64,000 nt of DNA from Comamonas koreensis (GCF_021026195.1 NZ_JAJNCT010000005.1:895231-959230); one strand, 5' to 3'; shown: positions 18,714 through 27,117, counted from the stretch's first letter. Program-made: numbers and translations. The notes: generated by a model not told the origin, from the sequence alone.

Positions 18714-18837
18714 GTGTCTGCAACAGCGCAAAAGAGGGCATTTCCAATGCGAAGCGCCCTGCCCGACCGGTCTCCAAGCCAAGCGCCCCATCGCTGCGAA
18801 ATAGTTCGCTGCGACCTTTTATGGAGCTTGGAATCAA

Positions 18838-19815
18838 ATGGAAATCTTCGACTACGACAACATTCTTTTGCTGCCCCGCAAGTGCCGCGTGGAAAGCCGC
18901 TCGGAATGTGACACCAGCGTTGTCCTGGGCAACCGCACCTTCCGCCTGCCGGTGGTGCCTGCCAACATGAAGACCGTGCTGGACGAGAAGATCTGCAAGT
19001 TTTTGGCGCAACACGGCTACTTCTATGTGATGCACCGCTTTGACATCGACAACGTCGCCTTCACCAAGGCCATGCAGTCGCAAGGCCTGTTCGCGTCGAT
19101 CTCGCTGGGCGTCAAGCAAGCCGACTACGAAGTGGTGGACCGCTTTGTGGCCGACGACATCTGCCCCGAATACATCACCATCGACATCGCCCACGGCCAT
19201 GCCGACAGCGTGAAGAACATGATCGGCTATCTGAAAGAGAAGCTGCCTGAAGCCTTTGTGATCGCCGGCAACGTGGCCACGCCTGAGGCCGTGATCGACC
19301 TGGAAAACTGGGGCGCCGATGCCACCAAGGTGGGCGTGGGCCCGGGCAAGGTCTGCATTACCAAGCTCAAGACCGGCTTTGGCACCGGCGGCTGGCAGCT
19401 GTCGGCGCTCAAGTGGTGCGCACGCGTGGCCACCAAGCCCATCATTGCCGACGGCGGTATCCGCAGCCATGGCGACATCGCCAAGAGCATCCGCTTTGGC
19501 GCAACGATGGTGATGATCGGCTCGCTGTTTGCCGGCCATGAGGAATCTCCCGGCAAGACGGTCGAGCTCGATGGCGAGCTGTTCAAGGAATACTACGGCT
19601 CGGCCAGCGACTTCAACAAGGGCGAGTACAAGCACGTCGAAGGCAAGCGCATCCTCGAACCCATCAAGGGCAAGCTGCAAGACACGCTGACCGAGATGGA
19701 GCAGGACGTGCAGTCCTCCATCAGCTACGCAGGCGGCAAGCATCTGATGGACATCCGCAAGGTGAACTATGTGATCCTGGGCGGCGACAATGCGGGCGAA
19801 CATCTGCTGATGTAA
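18838..19815 (+). CDS. guaC: GMP reductase
   Basis: 325 aa, the length of the Bacillus-type (short, type 2) GMP reductase. It reduces GMP to IMP with NADPH and ammonia release, part of purine salvage. The IMPDH/GMPR barrel is clear: catalytic Cys173 in '[17 protein letters not shown]', the phosphate-binding '[20 protein letters not shown]' and '[13 protein letters not shown]'. No CBS domains are present, which separates it from IMP dehydrogenase. The start is [10 protein letters not shown], preceded by GGAG and GGAATCAA. It has a long leader with a terminator-like hairpin and its own downstream terminator, so it is monocistronic. Confidence 0.96.
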   Translation: MEIFDYDNILLLPRKCRVESRSECDTSVVLGNRTFRLPVVPANMKTVLDEKICKFLAQHGYFYVMHRFDIDNVAFTKAMQSQGLFASISLGVKQADYEVVDRFVADDICPEYITIDIAHGHADSVKNMIGYLKEKLPEAFVIAGNVATPEAVIDLENWGADATKVGVGPGKVCITKLKTGFGTGGWQLSALKWCARVATKPIIADGGIRSHGDIAKSIRFGATMVMIGSLFAGHEESPGKTVELDGELFKEYYGSASDFNKGEYKHVEGKRILEPIKGKLQDTLTEMEQDVQSSISYAGGKHLMDIRKVNYVILGGDNAGEHLLM

Positions 19816-19839
19816 ACCGCGCGCCGCAGCAGACAGGCT

Positions 19840-19866
19840 CGGCCCGGCGGGGTCCGGGCCGTTTTT
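19840..19866 (+). terminator. Intrinsic terminator of guaC
   Basis: CGGCCCGG-(6 nt)-CCGGGCCG followed by TTTTT, 25 bp after the guaC stop codon. Confidence 0.88.
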
Positions 19867-19989
19867 GCCTTTGCGGCGGCAGGCCTGCCGGAAAAAATCA
19901 GGGTTGATATTGGGATTTTTCCGAGCAGGCGTAAAAATTAGTGCATAATACAAGGCTTGCTGCAGCGCACTGCTGACAGCAAAAAATGT

Positions 19990-20065
19990 GGGCTCTTAGC
20001 TCAGCTGGTAGAGCAGCGGACTCTTAATCCGTTGGTCGAGTGTTCGAATCACTCAGGGCCCACCA
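19990..20065 (+). tRNA. tRNA-Lys (anticodon CTT)
   Basis: 76 nt including an encoded CCA end. Acceptor arms GGGCTCT / AGGGCCC pair with one G-T wobble; the D-loop has AGCTGGTAGAGC, the anticodon loop is CT-CTT-AA between GCGGA-type stems, and the T-loop is GTTCGAATC. The anticodon CTT reads AAG. It is followed 68 bp later by a nearly identical copy. Confidence 0.97.
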
Positions 20066-20133
20066 CATTTTTATGGCTTGCGAAAAAGCGCGCAGGCCGA
20101 CGAAACAAAGCATTTCCAAGGTGCGACAGTTTC

Positions 20134-20209
20134 GGGCTCTTAGCTCAGTTGGTAGAGCAGCGGACTCTTAATCCGTTGGTCGAGTGTTCGAATCACTCAG
20201 GGCCCACCA
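20134..20209 (+). tRNA. tRNA-Lys (anticodon CTT), second copy
   Basis: 76 nt with encoded CCA. It differs from the first copy at one D-loop base (T for C in AGTTGGTAGAGC). The two lie in tandem and most likely form one transcript ending at the strong terminator 6 bp downstream. Confidence 0.97.
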
Positions 20210-20215
20210 CTCTTG

Positions 20216-20247
20216 ACGGCCTAGGCTTCTCGCCTAGGCCGTTTTTT
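20216..20247 (+). terminator. Intrinsic terminator of the tRNA-Lys pair
   Basis: Perfect 11 bp stem ACGGCCTAGGC / GCCTAGGCCGT with a 5 nt loop, followed by TTTTTT. Confidence 0.93.
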
Positions 20248-20372
20248 ATTTCCCCGCGTCACCTGTCGCCTGCCCTACCGCAGAGCCGCAGCGCTTGCAG
20301 GCCAGGATGGCCCTGCGCTTGTAGAATGCTGGAATCCGTTTTATCCCTCCGACATTTCTCTCAGCACCTACC

Positions 20373-20861
20373 ATGCGCCCCCTGCTCCCCTCCTTGCTCG
20401 CCGCCTTCGCGTTTGCAACCGCCTCCAGCGCTTTTGCCCATGTCACGGTCAGCAATCCCTGGGCGCGTGCCACGGTCGCACAGCAACAGGCTTCTGGTGT
20501 GTTCATGGATCTGCGCTCGGCGCATGACGATGCCCAGCTCGTCGGCGTGAAGACCGACGCCGCCAGCACCGCCGAAGTGCACGAAATGCGCATGGAAGAC
20601 AACGTGATGAAGATGCGGGCCGTGCCCAGCGTCAAACTGCCTAACGGCCAGGCCGTGAGCCTCAAGCCCGGCGGTTACCACATCATGCTGATGGGCCTGA
20701 AAAAGCCGCTGGTCGCCGGCGAGAACGTCGACCTGACCCTGGAAGTGGTGCATGCCGATGGTGCCAAGGAGAGCATTGCCGTGAGCGCCCCCATCCGCGC
20801 GCTGGCCCCGGCAGCCGCTGGCCAGCCTGCCGCTGCAGGCGGTCACCAGCACCAACACTGA
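20373..20861 (+). CDS. Periplasmic copper chaperone PCu(A)C
   Basis: 162 aa. Residues 1-22 are a Sec signal ending SSAFA. The mature domain has the Cu(I) ligand pattern of the family: 'EVHEMRMEDNVMKM' supplies His and Met, and 'YHIMLMGLKKPL' supplies the later His and Met (H...M...H.M). PCu(A)C delivers copper to the CuA or CuB centre of cytochrome oxidase, usually with Sco. An Ala/Pro linker and a short His tail (GGHQHQH) add possible extra metal sites. No sco gene is next to it. It has its own terminator. Confidence 0.93.
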   Translation: MRPLLPSLLAAFAFATASSAFAHVTVSNPWARATVAQQQASGVFMDLRSAHDDAQLVGVKTDAASTAEVHEMRMEDNVMKMRAVPSVKLPNGQAVSLKPGGYHIMLMGLKKPLVAGENVDLTLEVVHADGAKESIAVSAPIRALAPAAAGQPAAAGGHQHQH

Positions 20862-20870
20862 GCGGATGCA

Positions 20871-20900
20871 ACAACAGGCCTGAGCAGGCCTGTTGTTTAT
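20871..20900 (+). terminator. Intrinsic terminator after the PCu(A)C gene
   Basis: ACAACAGGCCT-(4 nt)-AGGCCTGTTGT, an 11 bp perfect stem followed by a T-rich stretch. Confidence 0.88.
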
Positions 20901-21184
20901 TTGAATACTAAATAAGCCTTGGTATACATCTCTGCGGTGTACCAGGCGCTTCGCCCTAACGCTACCAAGAAAGCTAGTTACACTTTTCAGGCACGCCTGC
21001 GCTACATCTGGCACAAAGATCGCACTATAGTTGCGATTAATCAATGGCGCATTATTAATATATCTGAGATATTGACATATTATTACAAGCTTTGAAAATG
21101 GAACAACGTCCATGCCAGGCACCCGCTTCGCACGAACTGCTGCTTCCATAACGCTTGATGGTGAATGTGCCAGGGAGAGTTGTT
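20901..21184. other. AT-rich intergenic region upstream of the GTPase module
   Basis: 284 bp with no gene. The part around 20905-21110 is clearly richer in A+T than anything else nearby, with runs such as GCATTATTAATATATC and a TTGACA box at about 21072-21077. It probably contains the promoter of the following gene. The composition is unlike the rest of the window, as expected for xenogeneic-silencer binding or recent transfer. Confidence 0.5.
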
Positions 21185-22087
21185 ATGTCCGAGTTGATCC
21201 TGCATGCCGCCCATTTGAGTGAAGCCCATCAACTGCGCTTTAGCTATTTGTTTGAAGTCGCCGCCAAGCACTGGCGCGACAAACAGCCTTCTCAGACCGC
21301 CAAGCCCGCCACTGAGTTGTGGGTGATCGACGCCCATAGCGCCCCCGGCGCCATCCAGAACCGCTCGAACAACTCCTTTGTGCTGCTGATTGCCACCGAT
21401 GACCAGGCCCAGGCCGCACGCGCCCAATGGCCGGACCAGATTGATGCCCAATTGCCACCCGACTACAGCGTGGGCCGCCTGACCCAGCTGCTGGAACACA
21501 TCAGCGTCCAGGCCCATGGCAAGCGACTGCGCGAAACGCTCAAGACCCGTCGCCAGCACGGCATGACCCTGGGCCATGATGTGCAGCTGAAGAATGCCGA
21601 TGCCGCCTTTCTCAAGGCCACCGACCTGAGCCAGCCGACGCTGGTGGTGGCTGAGCCGGCGCCTGAGCCCATGGCAGAAGCTCCGATCGCGACCACGGCA
21701 CCCGCTGCCGCCGCACCGGGCAACCTGCCCGCTCCCGGTACCCGTTTTCGCATCAAGCGCTGGACCCAGCTGACCGGCAGCATGGCCGGCCAGGCCCACC
21801 GGCAGCTGCTCGCGGCAATGATCTCCGGAGACCGGAGCCTGGATGAACTGGCCGAACGTACCCAGCTAGAGCGCGGCGAGATCCTGCGCGTACTACAGGT
21901 CCTGCGCGGCAAGGGCGTGCTGGTAGAGACAGCAGCACCCACAGCTGCTGAGCCGCTGGCCATGGCCACCCCTGCCTCCCCAGCACCCCATGCCGCCCAG
22001 CCCAGCACGGCGGCGGCGGCCAAGCTGGGCCTTTTCCGACAACTGAGCCGCTGGATCCACCAGAACCGGGCCAGCGACCCGCACTGA
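21185..22087 (+). CDS. Uncharacterised protein with a C-terminal winged-helix-like segment
   Basis: 300 aa, family not recognised. The start is the ATG giving MSELILHAAH, set by a strong GGGAGAG five bases upstream. Residues 1-115 alternate beta and alpha character ('ELWVIDAHSAPG', 'SFVLLIATDDQAQAARAQW') and could be a degenerate receiver-like domain, but no phospho-acceptor pattern is evident. An Ala/Pro linker (about 155-185) leads to 'RFRIKRWTQLTG' and a helix-turn-helix or winged-helix-like stretch with 'SLDELAERTQLERGEILRVL' (about 215-245). A second Ala/Pro linker and a basic amphipathic tail end the protein. There is no signal peptide or membrane helix. It is 20 bp upstream of a small GTPase, so the two are probably one operon and may act together. 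Confidence 0.75.
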   Translation: MSELILHAAHLSEAHQLRFSYLFEVAAKHWRDKQPSQTAKPATELWVIDAHSAPGAIQNRSNNSFVLLIATDDQAQAARAQWPDQIDAQLPPDYSVGRLTQLLEHISVQAHGKRLRETLKTRRQHGMTLGHDVQLKNADAAFLKATDLSQPTLVVAEPAPEPMAEAPIATTAPAAAAPGNLPAPGTRFRIKRWTQLTGSMAGQAHRQLLAAMISGDRSLDELAERTQLERGEILRVLQVLRGKGVLVETAAPTAAEPLAMATPASPAPHAAQPSTAAAAKLGLFRQLSRWIHQNRASDPH

Positions 22088-22107
22088 ACCACTGACGGGA
22101 GGACCGC

Positions 22108-22650
22108 ATGCACCACCCCATCAAACGCATCGTGCTGCTGGGCCCCATGGGCATCGGCAAGACGACAGCGATCCGCAGCCTCTGCGGCAGCCTGGCCATC
22201 GAGTGCGATGTGCCCAATCTGGACAAGCAGGCCCACGCGAAAGAGACCACCACGGTAGGCCTGGATTTTGGCGAAATCAAGCTCGACGATGAGGACACCC
22301 TGCAGGTCTACGGCTGCCCCGGTCAGGAGCGCTACGACTTTGTGCGTGAATGGGCGCTGTCGCTGGCTTTTGGCGCCATCGTTATGGTCGATATCCACGA
22401 GCCCCATGCGATGGAGCAGACCATCGACCTGATTCAGCAGTGCCATGCCGCCCCCAACATCCAGGCCATCGTGGTGCTGATTGCGCGCCCGGCATCGGCT
22501 GCGCAGCAGGAGATGTTCACCGTGCGCCTCTCGGCCCATGCCGAATGCGCCGTGCCCGTGCTCAGCGCCGATCCGCGCAACCCCTCGCAAATGCTCGACA
22601 CCTTGGACATCATCGCCGCGATGCTGCCCGACGAAGTGCAGCCGCGCTGA
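22108..22650 (+). CDS. Small Ras-like GTPase of the MglA/CvnD (COG2229-like) type
   Basis: 180 aa. GGGAGGA precedes the ATG. The P-loop is 'LLGPMGIGKTTAI' (residues 9-21), switch I contains 'ETTTVGLDFGEIKL', and switch II is 'YGCPGQERYDFVREW', where Cys-Pro-Gly-Gln replaces the usual DxxG, as in MglA and Streptomyces conservon CvnD proteins. The usual NKxD guanine-specificity motif is not evident: the matching strand reads 'AIVVLIARPAS'. Relatives act as polarity or signalling switches, usually with a roadblock/LC7 partner and a GAP. No roadblock gene is adjacent; the upstream 300 aa protein is the only obvious partner. It is cytosolic; the cell process is unknown. A 9 bp-stem hairpin at 22714-22756 follows. 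Confidence 0.88.
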   Translation: MHHPIKRIVLLGPMGIGKTTAIRSLCGSLAIECDVPNLDKQAHAKETTTVGLDFGEIKLDDEDTLQVYGCPGQERYDFVREWALSLAFGAIVMVDIHEPHAMEQTIDLIQQCHAAPNIQAIVVLIARPASAAQQEMFTVRLSAHAECAVPVLSADPRNPSQMLDTLDIIAAMLPDEVQPR

Positions 22651-22816
22651 GGCGCAGCCCGCAGGCCCATACCGCAGCGACTGCATGGCGCCGGCGCTTG
22701 GGTTAAGCTCAGCGGCTGCTGCTTGCACACCGGGCTCGCCCCAGGCTGCAGCAGCCCAGGCTCTTAACCCCCTTATTTGACGACGCCCCCTGCCCACGGC
22801 CGGTGGCGCGCTGGCC

Positions 22817-24055
22817 ATGAACCCACCACGCCCCGCAGACGCATCCGCCCAGCCCACACCCCAATGGATTCTGGCGGTCATGCTGGCACTGCTGGGCATG
22901 CTGGGGCCGTTCTCGATCGACACCTACCTGCCCGCCTTTGACGGCATTGCAGCATCGCTCAACGCCTCACCGCTGCAGATGCAGCAGACGCTGTCGGCCT
23001 ATCTGTTTGGCTTCGCGTTCATGAACCTGTTCCACGGTGCGCTGTCGGACAGCTTTGGCCGCCGCCCCATCGTGCTCTGGGGCCTGGCCGCCTTTGCGCT
23101 GACCTCGGCGGGCTGCGCGCTAGCCCAGACCCCCGGCCAGCTGATCCTGTTCCGCGCACTGCAAGGCTGCACCACGGGCGCCGGCATTGTGGTCTCGCGC
23201 GCGGTGGTGCGCGATCTGTTCCCGCCCGCCCAGGCCCAGCGGGTGATGAGCCAGATCACCATCTACTTCGGCATCGCGCCTGCAGTCGCGCCGATGATCG
23301 GCGGCGTCTTCATTGCCTACGCCAGCTGGCAATCGATCTTCTGGCTGCTGACGGTAATTGGCGCGCTGCTGTGGGCCTACAACTGGCGCCTGCTGCCAGA
23401 GAGCCTGCCGCCCGAAAAGCGCCAGGCCTTTGATGTGCGCAACCTCATGCGCGGCTACTGGCAGCTGTGCAGCAGCCCACGCTTTTTGCTGCTGGCTGCC
23501 GCCAGCGGTGTACCGTTCAACGGCATGTTCATCTACATCCTGTCGGCCCCCACCTTCCTGGGCACCCACATGCGCATGCAGCCGACCCAGTTCTTCTGGT
23601 TCTTCATCTGCACCATCGGCGGCATCATGCTGGGCGCCTGGGTCAGCGGCAGGCTGGCGGGCAAGATTCCGCCCAAGCGCCAGGTGCGCCACGGCTTTCT
23701 GATCATGTTCCTGACCTCCTGCATCTACCTGCTGCTGAACCTGGTACTGCCCCCGCACCCGGCCTGGGCCTTGCTGCCGCTGGGTATCTATTCCTTCGGC
23801 TGGGCCTTGATGACCCCGGTGGTCACCCTGCTGGTGCTGGATCTGCATCCGGAGCGCCGGGGCCTGGCCTCTTCGCTGCAGGCCGTCGTCACCTCGGTCG
23901 CCAATGGCATCGTCGCGGGCGTGCTCGCGCCCCTGGTCATGCAGTCCACCGTGGCGCTCGCCATTGCGTCGATGGGCCTGATGCTGACCGGCCTGTTCAG
24001 CTGGATCTACTTTCACCACCGCTGGCCCGATATCGGCCGCCACAATGCGGTCTGA
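22817..24055 (+). CDS. Bcr/CflA-family multidrug exporter (MFS)
   Basis: 412 aa with twelve hydrophobic helices. The N-terminal helix carries the DHA1 signature 'LGPFSIDTYLPAFDGIA'; the loop 2-3 motif is 'GALSDSFGRRPIVLWGL', and 'RALQGCTTGAGIVVSRAVVRDLF' is typical of the Bcr/CflA group. These proton antiporters export bicyclomycin, chloramphenicol, sulfonamides or small peptides; the substrate here is unknown. It lies 166 bp downstream of the GTPase gene, far enough to be transcribed separately. Confidence 0.92.
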   Translation: MNPPRPADASAQPTPQWILAVMLALLGMLGPFSIDTYLPAFDGIAASLNASPLQMQQTLSAYLFGFAFMNLFHGALSDSFGRRPIVLWGLAAFALTSAGCALAQTPGQLILFRALQGCTTGAGIVVSRAVVRDLFPPAQAQRVMSQITIYFGIAPAVAPMIGGVFIAYASWQSIFWLLTVIGALLWAYNWRLLPESLPPEKRQAFDVRNLMRGYWQLCSSPRFLLLAAASGVPFNGMFIYILSAPTFLGTHMRMQPTQFFWFFICTIGGIMLGAWVSGRLAGKIPPKRQVRHGFLIMFLTSCIYLLLNLVLPPHPAWALLPLGIYSFGWALMTPVVTLLVLDLHPERRGLASSLQAVVTSVANGIVAGVLAPLVMQSTVALAIASMGLMLTGLFSWIYFHHRWPDIGRHNAV

Positions 24056-24125
24056 AGCCTGACGGATGCGCCCCAAGGGGGCACTCAGAGCTCACCATCT
24101 AGCAGCCGCCTTGTGCGACAGGCAT

Positions 24126-24155
24126 AAAAAAAGAGCTCCCCTTGGGAAGCTCTTT
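24126..24155 (-). terminator. Bidirectional terminator between the Bcr/CflA gene and rhlE
   Basis: AAAGAGCT / AGCTCTTT stem with a ten-base loop that adds partial C-G pairing. On the minus strand it is followed by a long T-run and ends rhlE; a shorter T-run serves the plus strand. Confidence 0.85.
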
Positions 24156-24175
24156 GTCATTGCGCGATGCGCTGA

Positions 24176-26221
24176 TTAACGGCTGCGCTCGGTGCGCTTG
24201 CGGTCACCACCAGCGGGGCTGTAGGGACGTCCACCGCGCTCACCACCAAAGCGGTTTTCACCACCTGGACGGCGCTGGGCGAAGTCACCACCACCGGCGT
24301 GGCGGGGGCCTGCGCTGCGTGGGCCGCGGCTGTCAGCGCCACGGTTGTCGCCGCCAAAGCGGTCACCACGGCGCTCAGGCGCGCGGTCAAAGCTGCGGCC
24401 TTCGGGGCGGGGTGCGCGGTCCTGGAAGCGATCAGCGCCGCGATCCTGGAAACGGTCCGGGCCACGGTCCTGGAAGCGGTCGCCACCACGGTCAGGGCGC
24501 TGCTCAAAGCGTGGTGCACGGTCATCGCGCTGCTCGAAACGCGGACGGCTATCGCCACCGCGTGGAGCACCACCAAAACCAGCGTTCTCGCCAAAGCCTG
24601 GCTTGCGGCCATAGCCTTCGCCGTCACGGCGGGCACCAAAACCACCACGGTCGGCGCCAAAGCCGCCACCACCACGGCGCTCGCCACCACGGCCAGCACC
24701 TGGACGGCCACGGTCACCACCACGGCCTGCACCACGCGCGCCTTCGCTGCGTGCGGGGAAGCGTTGCTGCGGCTCCATGCCTGGAATCACTTCCGGCTTG
24801 AACTGCTGCTTGGTGTAAGCCTCGATATCGAACACACGGCGGCGGTCACGGAACTCTGCGAAGGTGATCGCCAGGCCCGAGCGGCCAGCACGGCCGGTAC
24901 GGCCAATGCGGTGGGTGTAGTCTTCGGCCTTCATCGGCAGACCGTAGTTGAACACGTGGGTAATCGTGGGCACGTCGATACCACGGGCAGCCACATCGGT
25001 CGCCACCAGGATCTGCACTTGGCCATTGCGCAGGGCCATCAGGCGGCGGTTACGCAGGCCTTGGCTCAGCGCGCCGTGCAGTGCCACTGCAGAGAAGCCT
25101 TCTTGCTGCAGGTCGTTGGCCAGGCCGTCACATTCCACCTGGGTGGATGCAAACACGATGGCCTGGTTGATCGAGGCATCACGCAGCCAGTGGTCCAGCA
25201 GCTTGCGCTTGTGCTGGGAGTTGTCGGCCCAGAACAGCACTTGCTTGATGTTGGCGTGCTTTTCCTGGGGCGAATCGATGGTGATCTTCTGCACGCCCGA
25301 GCCGTTGTCATGCATCACGCGCATGGCCAGCTGCTGGATGCGTGGCGCGAAGGTCGCGCTGAACATCATGGTCTGCTTGCGCTGTGCGGTCAGCTGGTTG
25401 ACTTCGGCCAGGTCGTCCGAGAAGCCCAGGTCCAGCATGCGGTCGGCCTCGTCCACCACCAAGAACTGCACCTTGTCGAGCTTGATCTGCATCGAGCGCT
25501 GCAGGTCCAGCAGACGGCCAGGCGTGGCCACGACCAGATCAGCGTTTTGCAGCTTGGCGATTTGCAGCTGGTAAGGCATGCCGCCCACGATATTGGCTAC
25601 GCGCAGACCACGGCAGTGGCGCACCAGCTCAATCGCGTCGTGGGCCACTTGCTGGGCCAGCTCACGGGTAGGGCAGAGCACCAGGGCGCCAGGTTGGGCA
25701 GCCTTGAAGTTGCGGGGGCTCAGCGGGTTCTTGCGCTTGGCGCGCTTGGGCGCTTGCTCACCACGGGCCAGGGCTTCTGCCACCAGGCGTTCGTGTTCAG
25801 CGCGCTCAGCGGCTTCGGCCTGGCCTTGTTGCTGGATCAGCGTGTGCAGCACGGGCAGCAGGAAGGCGGCGGTCTTGCCCGAACCGGTCTGGCTCGACAC
25901 CATCAGGTCGGCAAAGTGCTGCGATTCTTCGCCGTCGCCAAACATGGCCAGCGGAATGGCGCGCGATTGCACGGCGGTGGGTTGGGTGTAGCCCAGGTCC
26001 TTGACGGCCTGCACCAGCTCGGGCGCCAGGCCCAGCTCGACAAAGCCGTTCGGCTCTTCAGGCAGCGCTTCGGCTTCGGTCTCAGCCACCAGCTCGGTGT
26101 TGCCTTCTTGCGAAGCGTCGGCGGCTTCAGTGGACAGGGGGGTATTGACGATCTCTTGGGTAGCGTCAACAGTGTTTTGCGCAGGCGCGGCTTCGCCCTG
26201 CAGATGGAGGTCTTGCGTCAT
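24176..26221 (-). CDS. rhlE: DEAD-box RNA helicase, RhlE group, with long Arg/Gly-rich tail
   Basis: About 681 aa from the ATG giving MTQDLHLQGE; a GTG nine codons upstream is an alternative and neither has a good ribosome site. An acidic N-terminal extension (1-65) precedes the helicase core: Q-motif 'YTQPTAVQSRAIPLAM', 'SSQTGSGKTAAFLLPVL', 'LVVDEADRMLDLGF', 'MFSATFAP' and 'THRIGRTGRAGRSGLA'. A large insert (about 140-175) is rich in Ala/Glu/Lys. The last 170 residues are disordered, Arg/Gly/Asp-rich, with repeats of the form DRFQDRG. RhlE helicases help rRNA maturation and RNA decay, and RGG-type tails bind RNA and can drive condensation. An approximately 275 bp leader precedes the gene. 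Confidence 0.92.
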   Translation of the reverse strand: MTQDLHLQGEAAPAQNTVDATQEIVNTPLSTEAADASQEGNTELVAETEAEALPEEPNGFVELGLAPELVQAVKDLGYTQPTAVQSRAIPLAMFGDGEESQHFADLMVSSQTGSGKTAAFLLPVLHTLIQQQGQAEAAERAEHERLVAEALARGEQAPKRAKRKNPLSPRNFKAAQPGALVLCPTRELAQQVAHDAIELVRHCRGLRVANIVGGMPYQLQIAKLQNADLVVATPGRLLDLQRSMQIKLDKVQFLVVDEADRMLDLGFSDDLAEVNQLTAQRKQTMMFSATFAPRIQQLAMRVMHDNGSGVQKITIDSPQEKHANIKQVLFWADNSQHKRKLLDHWLRDASINQAIVFASTQVECDGLANDLQQEGFSAVALHGALSQGLRNRRLMALRNGQVQILVATDVAARGIDVPTITHVFNYGLPMKAEDYTHRIGRTGRAGRSGLAITFAEFRDRRRVFDIEAYTKQQFKPEVIPGMEPQQRFPARSEGARGAGRGGDRGRPGAGRGGERRGGGGFGADRGGFGARRDGEGYGRKPGFGENAGFGGAPRGGDSRPRFEQRDDRAPRFEQRPDRGGDRFQDRGPDRFQDRGADRFQDRAPRPEGRSFDRAPERRGDRFGGDNRGADSRGPRSAGPRHAGGGDFAQRRPGGENRFGGERGGRPYSPAGGDRKRTERSR

Positions 26222-26496
26222 TTTGAACAATAGCAATAGGCCGGCCACTGCGCGTTTCGCAACGCAGTTCCGTACCGTTCATGGTTTTAAATACATCAAC
26301 CATCAAACGGTAACGGCCGTACAAATTGCCGCGGGCTTGTTCAAATCGGCCATGCTGCGAATCGCATGGCCTGGACGCCCAGAGAATGAAGGGAGATGTG
26401 CGTATCAACCGCCAGTTTTGGCGGGGAAGCGCGAATTATCGCACGATCTGGGGTTTTCCCGCAGACCCAAGGGTCAATGCCCCGAAAAAACCACGT

Positions 26497-27117
26497 TCAA
26501 GCGGCGGGCTGTGGGGCGGCGGGCGCCAGCTGCAGAAAATGCTCGCGGTAGTACCGCAGCTCGTCAATCGACTCATGCACATCGGCCAGCGCGGTGTGCT
26601 TTTGTGCCTTCTTGAAGCCGGTGACCAGCTCGGGGCGCCAGCGGCGTGCCAGCTCCTTGAGGGTGCTCACATCGACATTGCGGTAGTGGAAGTAGGCTTC
26701 CAGATCGGGCATGTAGCGCGCCAGAAAACGGCGGTCCTGGCCGATGCTGTTGCCGCACATGGGCACCTTGGCCTTGGGCACATAGCGCTTCATGAAGCGC
26801 AGCACTTCGGCCTGCGCAGCGGCCTCGTCAATCGCTGAGGCCTTGACCCGCTCGGTCAGCCCGCTGCGGCCATGGGTGCCCCGGTTCCAGGCGTCCATCT
26901 TGGCCAGCTCCTCGTCACTTTGGTGGATTGCAATCACAGGCCCTTCCACGCGCACGCTCAAATCGGCATTGGTGACCACCAGCGCGATCTCGATCACACG
27001 GTGCTCCAGTGGGTTCAAACCGGTCATTTCGCAGTCCAGCCAGACCAGGTTCAGATCGGACTTGGCCAGCTCAGGCACGGGGTCGGCCTGTGTATCCAGG
27101 GTGTTCTTGTTTTGCAT
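26497..27117 (-). CDS. orn: Oligoribonuclease
   Basis: 206 aa. It degrades di- to penta-ribonucleotides, including pGpG from cyclic di-GMP turnover. The DEDDh exonuclease set is complete: Asp28 and Glu30 in '[12 protein letters not shown]', Asp128 in '[11 protein letters not shown]', and His174 and Asp179 in '[15 protein letters not shown]'. The N-terminus is about 20 residues longer than E. coli Orn. It is divergent from the M48 protease gene with 60 bp between starts. The 275 bp between this gene's stop and the rhlE start contain no gene, only a small hairpin (CCGCCA/TGGCGG near 26409-26425) in what must be the rhlE leader. Confidence 0.96.
   Translation of the reverse strand: MQNKNTLDTQADPVPELAKSDLNLVWLDCEMTGLNPLEHRVIEIALVVTNADLSVRVEGPVIAIHQSDEELAKMDAWNRGTHGRSGLTERVKASAIDEAAAQAEVLRFMKRYVPKAKVPMCGNSIGQDRRFLARYMPDLEAYFHYRNVDVSTLKELARRWRPELVTGFKKAQKHTALADVHESIDELRYYREHFLQLAPAAPQPAA

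Noticed and set aside
16066-18804. 912-codon open frame on the plus strand
   Set aside because: Antisense to uvrD; composition is that of a shadow frame.
18544-18837. Possible known purine riboswitch upstream of guaC
   Set aside because: Only a terminator-like stem is visible; no recognisable aptamer core, so no riboswitch is called.
19990-20250. Integration site of a genomic island at the tRNA-Lys pair
   Set aside because: No integrase, no duplicated tRNA 3' end and ordinary housekeeping genes on both sides.
24400-24720. Short direct repeats resembling a tandem-repeat or CRISPR-like pattern
   Set aside because: They encode the DRFQDRG/RGG tail of RhlE in frame; there are no regular spacers.
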